Origin: Deinococcus ruber
Lineage (GTDB): Bacteria > Deinococcota > Deinococci > Deinococcales > Deinococcaceae
NCBI RefSeq assembly: GCF_014648095.1
Contig: NZ_BMQL01000019.1
Coordinates: 1-64,000, forward strand
Length of the DNA stretch: 64,000 bases
Reading direction: 5' to 3'
Shown: one piece after another, positions 57,752 to 64,000 of the stretch
How the letters are laid out: every line of letters starts with the position of its first letter
How positions within the stretch are numbered: the stretch's first letter is position 1
Program-made: the position numbers and the translations under genes
Notes under the pieces: generated by a model
What the model was told of the DNA's origin: nothing
Seen by the model: the letters and a program-made list of their open reading frames with translations, nothing else
Databases searched by the model: none

Positions 57752-59076
57752 AACACCAGATCGCTCTCAGCATGACCCTGATGCAGCTCGCCATCGGCGC
57801 GGGCGGTACCGGGACCCTCCCGGACGGGCACCTTGCCCGCATCAATGCCCTTCAGAGCACCAAAAACAAGCCCGCGCTCACCGAAGAGGACCTCCTTGTC
57901 AGACCCGTACGCCTGTTTGGGAATCAACTCACCAGCTACTTCACGCGCATCACCGACGACGACCTGCGGTTGCTGGCCCAGCAGATCAACGATGCGGGTG
58001 GCCCGGCCCTCAGCGCCCACATGACCGACGAAACGCCCATCGGCACCTTCTACGCCGCCAGCGTCACGCCAGGCGGCGGCGACGTGCTGTGGCTCGACAC
58101 CTGGGTGTACTTCCTCAACGACGCTGACGGGCAGGACCTCGCCCGGAAGATCGATGGCGGCATCATCAACGAGGCCAGCATCGGCTACTGGTACGAGCGC
58201 AACGTCTGCTCGATCACCGGTCTCGATTACTGGAACAGTCCGTACTACGCCGGACGGGAATACGAGATCGTCGATCCCGAGACGGGCACCACCACCACGC
58301 GCCTGTGCTTTCTGTGGACCATCGGCAACGTCGAATTCGCCGAAGGCTCGCTGGTCTACCGGGGCGCGTATCCCGGCACCCAGGTTGGCGGAGACATCGG
58401 GCAGCCGATGAACGGCGAGAGTGTCGTCAACGTGTTGCCAATGCCCACCCAGACCCGCTTCCAGCTCGCCGCCTCACGCGACATGCAGACCGAGCTGGAC
58501 AAGAAAGCGCAGGCCCATGCCGCGTCCGGAAGCAAGCCCCCCTCGCCTGCGGCCAAGCCCGCAGAACCCCCGAGCGGGCAGCCGCCGGAAGGAGAGACTG
58601 TGAAACTCACCCTGAAGCTCCACGACGGCAGCGCCGCGACGGTCGAGAACGAAGAAAGCGCCCAGACCGTGCTCAATCAGCAGGTCGCGGCGGCAGAGAA
58701 GCGGGCCGTGCAGGCCGAACGTGAACGCGTGGCGACCGCTGCCGGTCTGGAACCCGCGCAACTGCACGACGACACCCACCTGGCCCGCCTGTCGGCTGAG
58801 GCGGGCGACGGACGCACCTACCGCGAGGACCTGCTGTCCCGCCTGGAACGCGTCACCCTGACCATCGAAGGCAACAGCGAGGCCGGGCAGCGGGCGTCGG
58901 AGCGCGTCAAGAAGGTCTTCAAGACCGCCGACATCGCCGACATCCGTGACGAAGTCGAACGCCTGGAGGCCAAGCGTGACGCGCTGGTGCCGAGTGGGCA
59001 GCGCTCGGTCGAGAACGCAGAGGAGAGCAGCGAAGAGCCAGGGAAGGTGCCTGTCCGCGATCTGGACTCGGTCTGA
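57748..59076 (+). CDS. Prohead protease with scaffold-like C terminus
   Basis: A 442-residue protein. The first 180 residues resemble S78-type prohead proteases: His91 in SAHMTDETPIG and Ser144 in GIINEASIGYW match the expected catalytic pair, with a long insert before WLDTWVYFLNDADG. From about residue 260 the protein is proline-rich then coiled-coil (QVAAAEKRAVQAERERVATA), like fused scaffold domains. It would shape and mature the capsid. Overlaps the portal stop as ATGA. Confidence 0.7.
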   Translation: MKHQIALSMTLMQLAIGAGGTGTLPDGHLARINALQSTKNKPALTEEDLLVRPVRLFGNQLTSYFTRITDDDLRLLAQQINDAGGPALSAHMTDETPIGTFYAASVTPGGGDVLWLDTWVYFLNDADGQDLARKIDGGIINEASIGYWYERNVCSITGLDYWNSPYYAGREYEIVDPETGTTTTRLCFLWTIGNVEFAEGSLVYRGAYPGTQVGGDIGQPMNGESVVNVLPMPTQTRFQLAASRDMQTELDKKAQAHAASGSKPPSPAAKPAEPPSGQPPEGETVKLTLKLHDGSAATVENEESAQTVLNQQVAAAEKRAVQAERERVATAAGLEPAQLHDDTHLARLSAEAGDGRTYREDLLSRLERVTLTIEGNSEAGQRASERVKKVFKTADIADIRDEVERLEAKRDALVPSGQRSVENAEESSEEPGKVPVRDLDSV

Positions 59077-59122
59077 GCCCCTTGCTCCCCGCCCCGATTC
59101 CCCTCTTCACAAGGAGTGCACT

Positions 59123-59473
59123 ATGAAATTCAACACTGTCGAGTACGCCTCTCAGGACGAAAACGCCCTCACCTTCACCCTCGTTCCCGGTGCGGTTCAG
59201 GGCGACGCGGTCACGCTGACCGGCAACGGCACGGCTGGACGGGGTGCCGACGGCGATCCCTTCTACGGCAAGCTCAACCTGCCCGAAGGCGACGGCAAGG
59301 GCGCGGTCAGCCGCGACGGCATCGTGATCGTCAAGTACACCGGCGCTCTCACCGCTGGCTACCGCCAGGTCACGGTGGACGGCGCGGGCAAGGTCAAGCC
59401 AGCCGCCACCACCGGGCGGGCCTGCTGGGTCATCGGGGTGGACGGCACCTACGCGGCCATCGATCTGGGCTGA
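59123..59473 (+). CDS. Head decoration-like protein
   Basis: A 116-residue beta-rich protein located between protease and major capsid, with GAVSRDGIVIVKYTGALTAG and VTVDGAGKVKPAATTGR, as in DUF2190-type decoration proteins. AAGGAG precedes the ATG. It probably binds the capsid surface. Confidence 0.65.
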   Translation: MKFNTVEYASQDENALTFTLVPGAVQGDAVTLTGNGTAGRGADGDPFYGKLNLPEGDGKGAVSRDGIVIVKYTGALTAGYRQVTVDGAGKVKPAATTGRACWVIGVDGTYAAIDLG

Positions 59474-59491
59474 CCTCAACTTCCTCGCCCT

Positions 59492-59519
59492 CAGGGCCAA
59501 CGGCATGCCGTTGGCCCTG
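59492..59519 (+). terminator. Perfect palindromic hairpin between decoration and capsid genes
   Basis: CAGGGCCAACGGCA and its complement meet without a gap to form a 28-base palindrome followed by TTCCTTT. It could attenuate transcription or stabilise mRNA 3' ends. Confidence 0.6.
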
Positions 59520-59557
59520 TTCCTTTGGCCCTCTGCACCCTTACAAGGAGAACCGTT

Positions 59558-60646
59558 GTGATCAACAAACTGAGCAAGCTCGAAGCTGGACTGTACAAGG
59601 ACGCTGCCCGCGACGGGATCAGCCTGAGCCAGAAGCTGGAGGAACTCGCCCGCAAGGGTGAGATCTCCGGTGACCTCGTGAATCCCGACGCCTGCAACAG
59701 CCGGGGCGAGCGCGTCGATGCCTTCAAACAGTTGCTGGCCGCCGCTGGCATCCGCGTGAAGGGTGAATTCGCCCAGACGGGTGATGCGTTCCTGGCCGAT
59801 CCCGCCAATCGCGTGCTGTTCCCGGAATTCGTCAACCGCACGTACCGCGACGCCGAGACCGATCAGGCCAACGCCCTGCAAATCTCCGACCTGGTGGCCA
59901 CCCGCATCGGCATCGACGGCAGCGCGTACCGCACCGGTGTGATCACCGCGAATCAGGAGAAGGATCTGGAATTCGGGCGGGTCTCTCAGGGGGCGGAACT
60001 GCCGGTGTACACCGTGGCGCTGGCCGACAATGCCATCAACCTGTACAAGTACGGCGGCATCCTGAAGGTCAGCTACGAGGCCGCACGGCGCATGCCGCTG
60101 CCCCAGATGACCCGCTACATCACCAAGATCGCTCGCGCCCAGGGCCGCCGTAAGGTCAAGCAGGCGCTGGCAGCGGCGGTGAACGGCGACGGCAACAGCA
60201 ACGCCGCCCCGGCAAGCGCCGCCACGAGCGGCACCGTCTGGACGCTGGCAGACCTGATCAGCCTGCAGACGGACGGGATGAACGTCGGGGCGCAGTTCAA
60301 TATCCTGACGGGCGACACCACCGAGATCAGCCAGATCCTCGCGCTGGACGTGTTCACCAGCCCGGCGGCCACCTCGCGGGGCGCGACCTTCCGCGACACG
60401 GGTGAGTGGCCCACCATTCTGGGCATGCGCCCCCGCGTGGCCCTGATCGGCAGCGTGCTGGAAGGCAGCAAAAAGATCATGGGCGTGGAAACCGCCGCCG
60501 GTCTCGAGGAGGTGTACGAGAACGGCAGCGAGCTGACCGAAAGCGACCGCCTGATCGACACCCAGTTCGAGCGCGTGGCGATCAGCGAAAACCTGGGGTA
60601 CGCCAAGCCGGACATCCAGGCGTTCCGCACCAAGGCCCACGCCTGA
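59558..60646 (+). CDS. Phage major capsid protein
   Basis: A 362-residue protein from GTG with AAGGAG 7 bases upstream. The position after protease/decoration, the helical N terminus and the body with ELPVYTVALADNAINLYKYG, VSYEAARRMPLPQMTRYITK and VALIGSVLEGSKKIMGVETA fit an HK97-fold capsid. It forms the icosahedral shell. Confidence 0.8.
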   Translation: MINKLSKLEAGLYKDAARDGISLSQKLEELARKGEISGDLVNPDACNSRGERVDAFKQLLAAAGIRVKGEFAQTGDAFLADPANRVLFPEFVNRTYRDAETDQANALQISDLVATRIGIDGSAYRTGVITANQEKDLEFGRVSQGAELPVYTVALADNAINLYKYGGILKVSYEAARRMPLPQMTRYITKIARAQGRRKVKQALAAAVNGDGNSNAAPASAATSGTVWTLADLISLQTDGMNVGAQFNILTGDTTEISQILALDVFTSPAATSRGATFRDTGEWPTILGMRPRVALIGSVLEGSKKIMGVETAAGLEEVYENGSELTESDRLIDTQFERVAISENLGYAKPDIQAFRTKAHA

Positions 60647-60734
60647 ACCACCGCTCGCGCTGAAGTCCGTTCGCTCCACTCAGAGTCACAACCGGGGTCT
60701 GCGCTGAGCCGCTCAGCCCCCAGGAGGCACCATC

Positions 60735-61115
60735 ATGGCAAGCAAAGCAGACACCGCCGCGCTGATCAAACAGGCCAACGGCACCGAGATCGACCCGAAC
60801 AAGTACACCCAGGCGAACCTCACCGCGCTGCTGCCGCTCGCACAGAAAGGGGACACCGACCGGGCCGAGTTCGACGCGAAGCTGGCCGAGTTCGACAAGA
60901 GCATCGCGGACGCAGCCGCGAGCGCTGTGACGCTGCAGGTCAAGCCGCTCGAACGTCCGATCACCGTGCGGGTCAACGACGCCATGGCCGAGTACGGCGG
61001 TGAATTCACCGATCCGGAATCGCGCAGCACCATCGGCAAGGACGCGGTCACGGTCGAGAGCACCGGCTTTGTGGCCGAGAAACTGCGGAGCCGCGAACTG
61101 ATCGAAGAGCGCTGA
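60735..61115 (+). CDS. Hypothetical head-region protein
   Basis: A 126-residue protein: helical N terminus (DTAALIKQANGTEIDPNKYT, in a HeH/LEM-like region) and a beta C terminus. GGAGG precedes the ATG. Probably head assembly or Rho-like N-terminal fold; not assigned. Confidence 0.55.
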   Translation: MASKADTAALIKQANGTEIDPNKYTQANLTALLPLAQKGDTDRAEFDAKLAEFDKSIADAAASAVTLQVKPLERPITVRVNDAMAEYGGEFTDPESRSTIGKDAVTVESTGFVAEKLRSRELIEER

Positions 61116-61116
61116 C

Positions 61117-61542
61117 ATGGCGGTGCTGCTCGGTGTCAGTTTCCAGGTGGTGGCGACCCTGTACCCGAAGGCCCCGGCCGTGTCGGACGAGGACCTGCAG
61201 AGCGCGTCCGACTGGGCTGAACGGGAAATGCGGCGCTCGGGCTGGCCGCTCCCGTTGGCCGACACGCTGGAGTATCGGGAACTGCAGCGGGCGATCAGTG
61301 CGTATGCCCTGTACCTCGCCACCTCGGGCGACGCGGCCAGTGGGCGGGCCAAGGCCAGCACCCAGGCCGCGGTGCTCAAGTCCATCACCTTCGGGTCGAT
61401 CAAGGTGGACCGGACGGCTGCGAATGTCGAGACCATCGCCGAGAGTCTGGCCACCAGTTCGCTGGAATGGTTGGACATCGCGGAGCGGCATCTGGGCAGG
61501 GCCGGTCTGGCCGTCGTCGTGTTCGCAGGAGCGGCGAGATGA
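61117..61542 (+). CDS. Head-tail connector-like protein (gp6 type)
   Basis: A 141-residue helical protein starting 2 bases after the previous stop. SDEDLQSASDWAEREMRRSG and LQRAISAYALYLATSGDAAS fit adaptor proteins that bind under the portal. Coupled by ATGA to the next. Confidence 0.55.
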   Translation: MAVLLGVSFQVVATLYPKAPAVSDEDLQSASDWAEREMRRSGWPLPLADTLEYRELQRAISAYALYLATSGDAASGRAKASTQAAVLKSITFGSIKVDRTAANVETIAESLATSSLEWLDIAERHLGRAGLAVVVFAGAAR

Positions 61543-62243
61543 CCTCGCTGGGCATCAGCCGGGCGGAACTGACGGCGGAGGTGCAGGCAGAGATTCCCGA
61601 TGTGATCGAGGCGCTCGGGCAGGTTGCCACCGTGTCAGGGGTGAATGGGCTGCCCAACACGAAGGTGCTGCTGGATGTCCTGAAACCCCAGCGCCAACGG
61701 GTCGGACTGATCGACCGGGCAGCCACCCACAACGCCTACCTGAACTATCAGGCCGGGTTTCCGCCTCGTGGAGGCTTCAGCTTCGTCATCGACGGCGCGA
61801 CCTACGTTCCAGTAGGGGAGACCGTCAACGAAGGCATGCTCAACGTCGTTCTGACCGTGCCGATGGTCGATCAGGACGTGTTCTACAACGACCACGCCAC
61901 CCACAACAGCGGTCCCAGCCTGAAGGTTCGGATCATCGCGAAGGGCGCACTGCCATTCACCGTGAATGCGGGCCTTCAGGACGTGCAGGGCAGCCCCGAG
62001 GCCAGCCACATGGCCTTCGTGCAGCCGGGCGTGCGTCTGCACGGCGGCGATGTACTGACGCTGGGCAGCGGCGACACCTTCACGGTGGTCCCGCCGATTC
62101 AGCATGACCTGCTGGGTGACACGGTCGGACTGTCCTGGCACGGCGACGACAGTCAGCCACTGCCACAGCCGGATCCCACGCCGCCACCGCCTGGGACGAC
62201 CGAGCCGTCACCTCTAGATGACAGCTGGTGGAAGCAGCGATGA
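61539..62243 (+). CDS. Head closure or stopper-like protein
   Basis: A 234-residue protein, beta-rich in the middle (GGFSFVIDGATYVPVGETVN) and with a proline-rich C terminus. By gene order it fits the stopper or neck protein. ATGA overlaps on both sides. Confidence 0.5.
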   Translation: MTSLGISRAELTAEVQAEIPDVIEALGQVATVSGVNGLPNTKVLLDVLKPQRQRVGLIDRAATHNAYLNYQAGFPPRGGFSFVIDGATYVPVGETVNEGMLNVVLTVPMVDQDVFYNDHATHNSGPSLKVRIIAKGALPFTVNAGLQDVQGSPEASHMAFVQPGVRLHGGDVLTLGSGDTFTVVPPIQHDLLGDTVGLSWHGDDSQPLPQPDPTPPPPGTTEPSPLDDSWWKQR

Positions 62244-62695
62244 TCGACCTGAGTGTCACCGGCAGTATCGACGCCATGCTGGAAAGCGTCGACCGCCTGA
62301 ACCCCCAACTGGTCAGCAACCACCTCAACACCTTGTGGGCCGAAGACGCTGAGACGCGGCTGAAAGCAAAGTTTGCGGACGGTCCCAGCCGGCGGTACTA
62401 CACCAGCCGCAGCGGGGACAGTCGCCGCAGTGTCCATGCCCAGGTCACGGCGACTGGCGCGGAACTCAGCGTCACCGGCCCTGGTGTTCGTGCCAATGAA
62501 TTCGGCGCGACCATCAAGGCCAAAGCTGGGAACTGGCTGACGTTCCGGCTGTTCAATCCCGGCGACACCGACGAACGCACCGGCAACTGGGTCCGCGTGC
62601 GGAAAGTGACGCTGAAGGCCCGGCACGCCGTGCGCGACAGCGCCGACGAGGCTCTGGCAGCATTGCAAAGCCATCTCCTGGAGGCGCTCTACTGA
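62240..62695 (+). CDS. HK97 gp10-like tail-completion protein
   Basis: A 151-residue protein with FADGPSRRYYTSRSGDSRRS, LSVTGPGVRANEFGATIKAK and RHAVRDSADEALAALQSHLL, the pattern of gp10-like tail joining proteins (DUF646-like). Overlaps previous stop as ATGA. Confidence 0.65.
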   Translation: MIDLSVTGSIDAMLESVDRLNPQLVSNHLNTLWAEDAETRLKAKFADGPSRRYYTSRSGDSRRSVHAQVTATGAELSVTGPGVRANEFGATIKAKAGNWLTFRLFNPGDTDERTGNWVRVRKVTLKARHAVRDSADEALAALQSHLLEALY

Positions 62696-62712
62696 AAAAC
62701 GGACAACTGATC

Positions 62713-63147
62713 GTGCGTGCCCTCTACCAGCACATCTGTGATCATGCCAACCTGCCCAACCTGGAGCCCCGCCCCTTACTCGCCGCGCAGATCAAGCCGG
62801 GCGCGTCCGAGTTCGGTATCAGCGGCGTCGTGACTGCCCAGGGCGGTGGCATGGGCGCAGCAGGCCTGGTGGTGCGCCGCACCTACAGCGGCTTCGTCGC
62901 TGTGCACTACGACCCCGGCACCAATTCCGCCGCGCTGATGCCAGACGAAGCGGCCCTGAACGCGGCACTGGAAGGCTTCCGGCTGACTGAGGCGTACCGA
63001 ACACCGGGTGTGGTGGCCTTCGGAGGGTTCGCCATTGACTTCAAGCTCAACGAATTCCCCGAGAAGGTCGGTCTCGCACCGACGATGAGCATGTTCGCCG
63101 ACTTCGAGCTGACGCTCGATCTCGAAACAGGAGTGACCTATGTCTGA
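62713..63147 (+). CDS. Tail terminator-like protein
   Basis: A 144-residue protein in the usual tail-terminator position; AIDFKLNEFPEKVGLAPTMS gives little family signal. GTG at 62713 has no ribosome binding site. A CTG at 62692 overlapping the previous TGA would give MKNGQLIVRALYQ and tight coupling, so the start may be CTG. Confidence 0.55.
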   Translation: MRALYQHICDHANLPNLEPRPLLAAQIKPGASEFGISGVVTAQGGGMGAAGLVVRRTYSGFVAVHYDPGTNSAALMPDEAALNAALEGFRLTEAYRTPGVVAFGGFAIDFKLNEFPEKVGLAPTMSMFADFELTLDLETGVTYV

Positions 63148-63577
63148 AGAACCGCAAGTGCCCGAGCAGGTCCAAGAACCCGTCGCGGTGGCCGCACCCG
63201 TCCATAGTCAGTGGCGCTACGTCAAACCCGCCCTCGGCGTGCTGAACGTCCCTGGACGCCTGCTGATCAACCTGACCCACGAAGGCCAGGTCGTGGATGC
63301 ACCTGACCAGGCGACGGCCGACGAACTGGAGCAGACCGGGTACTTCGAGCGTGTGGACGCCCCAGCGACGGAGACCACCGTCACTCCGGCCGATCTCACG
63401 GCGATGGCCACCAGCATGACCCCCATCGTCGAGGCGGCGGCAGCGGTCGCACAGGCGGTCACGCCGCCCACCGCACCGACGGCAGCCCTGCTGCCAGCTG
63501 ACCCCTCCGGCCCTGTCGCCTCGACCACTGACCAGGCCGCCCCTGCCGTGCCTGCTGATTCCCAGGAGCATGAATAA
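63140..63577 (+). CDS. Hypothetical tail-region protein
   Basis: A 145-residue protein. About 55 ordered residues (SQWRYVKPALGVLNVPGRLL) are followed by a proline/alanine/threonine-rich tail. It overlaps the previous gene by 8 bases and the next start as TAATG. Function unknown. Confidence 0.5.
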   Translation: MSEEPQVPEQVQEPVAVAAPVHSQWRYVKPALGVLNVPGRLLINLTHEGQVVDAPDQATADELEQTGYFERVDAPATETTVTPADLTAMATSMTPIVEAAAAVAQAVTPPTAPTAALLPADPSGPVASTTDQAAPAVPADSQEHE

Positions 63578-64000
63578 TGCCTGCATTCGTTCCTAATACT
63601 GCCGCAGTCAACGACGGGCGCTTCGGCTGGCTCGCTCTGGCGCTGCAGACTGCACCGAATACGTTCGTCCCGCCCACCGTCTTCCTGCGCGAGAACGGTG
63701 GCAGTGGCGTCAAGCCGGACTACCTGGAGCGCATGGACGACTACTTCGCCCTCAGCCGCTTCGAAGCGCCCGCCCTGGCGGCCGGGTACGACATCAAGAT
63801 GACCTGGAGTGGCGAACTGGCTCCAGCGGAATACAGCTTCCTGATGCAGGCGATCTTCGGTGCCGCCGTGACCGGCACCATTACACCGAGCAGCGCGACC
63901 CAGTGGGCTCCGTACCTGCCGCTCCCAGCGATTTGTGGGCAGTGGTTCGTCCCGACTCAGGGTCTGCTGCAGTTCCTGGATGCGCAGCTGTATGACCTGA
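63577..64000 (+). CDS. Tail tube-like protein, cut by window end
   Basis: 141 codons are visible: MPAFVPNTAAVNDGRFGWLA, then VFLRENGGSGVKPDYLERMD and KMTWSGELAPAEYSFLMQAI. Position and the PAEYSFLMQAIFGA segment fit the phage major tail (tube) protein. The C terminus lies outside the window. Confidence 0.6.
   Translation, partial: MPAFVPNTAAVNDGRFGWLALALQTAPNTFVPPTVFLRENGGSGVKPDYLERMDDYFALSRFEAPALAAGYDIKMTWSGELAPAEYSFLMQAIFGAAVTGTITPSSATQWAPYLPLPAICGQWFVPTQGLLQFLDAQLYDL

Noticed and set aside
58919..60679. 586-residue minus-strand open frame
   Set aside because: Antisense to protease/scaffold, decoration and capsid genes; no domain and no ribosome binding site.
1..64000. tRNA genes, rRNA genes, CRISPR arrays and intact insertion sequences
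   Set aside because: None was recognised by eye in the window; no transposase with a DDE motif was seen.

Overview
The window is GC-rich DNA, densely packed with overlapping genes. It carries ParAB partition genes, two replication-initiator-like genes with repeats inside their coding sequence, a tyrosine recombinase, a phage-type repressor switch and a tailed-phage head module. Lipoproteins with a proline/threonine linker after the lipobox, frequent GTG/TTG starts, leaderless-looking promoters and several plasmid-type gene families suggest a Deinococcus-like bacterium. That assignment comes from memory of protein style, not from a search. The best overall reading is a plasmid or phage-plasmid (or a prophage inside a plasmid) that has collected blocks of cargo genes.

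Layout. 1-8 kb: minus-strand backbone fragments (DUF3846-type gene, parB, parA) mixed with cargo (ArsR + SRPBCC pair, TetR with alpha/beta hydrolase, DUF4142 protein, second hydrolase). 8-16 kb: secreted or surface proteins (FG-GAP lipoprotein, two WD40-like propellers, a small exported protein) and a broken second parA start. 16-21 kb: fatty-acyl-AMP ligase, MerR/GyrI regulator, SnoaL-like protein and truncated backbone genes. 21-26.4 kb: a long leftward operon of overlapping genes (methylase-like protein, replication initiator with 23-bp iterons, many small proteins, HNH endonuclease) driven from a promoter whose spacer is an operator palindrome. 26.5-29.5 kb: a control region with a TPR-like protein, a tiny exported peptide, a CI-like repressor and a Cro-like HTH protein, with related operators in both promoter regions.

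29.5-34.4 kb: two exported proteins, a PadR/HAAS membrane-protein pair, a HEAT-repeat protein and the recombinase. 34.6-41 kb: a rightward operon with a Bro-like protein, HNH protein and a second initiator with AT-rich iterons in its gene. 41-44.3 kb: a large lipoprotein. 44.4-51 kb: a rightward operon of small proteins (zinc ribbons, RHH, winged helices, PPP-family phosphatase). 51-52.9 kb: a second fatty-acyl-AMP ligase. 53.1-64 kb: phage packaging and head genes in canonical order: small and large terminase, portal, protease/scaffold, decoration protein, major capsid, connectors, tail completion and a tail-tube-like protein cut by the window end.

The most interesting points are: (1) the TPR protein plus exported micropeptide beside a lambda-like switch, which resembles Rap-Phr or arbitrium peptide control; (2) two initiator genes with iterons whose period ignores the reading frame, so candidate origins lie inside genes; (3) cargo blocks bounded by a full copy of a backbone gene on one side and a decayed fragment of it on the other; (4) paired fatty-acyl-AMP ligases that each keep a decayed, translationally coupled partner gene. 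No tRNA, rRNA or CRISPR array was seen.
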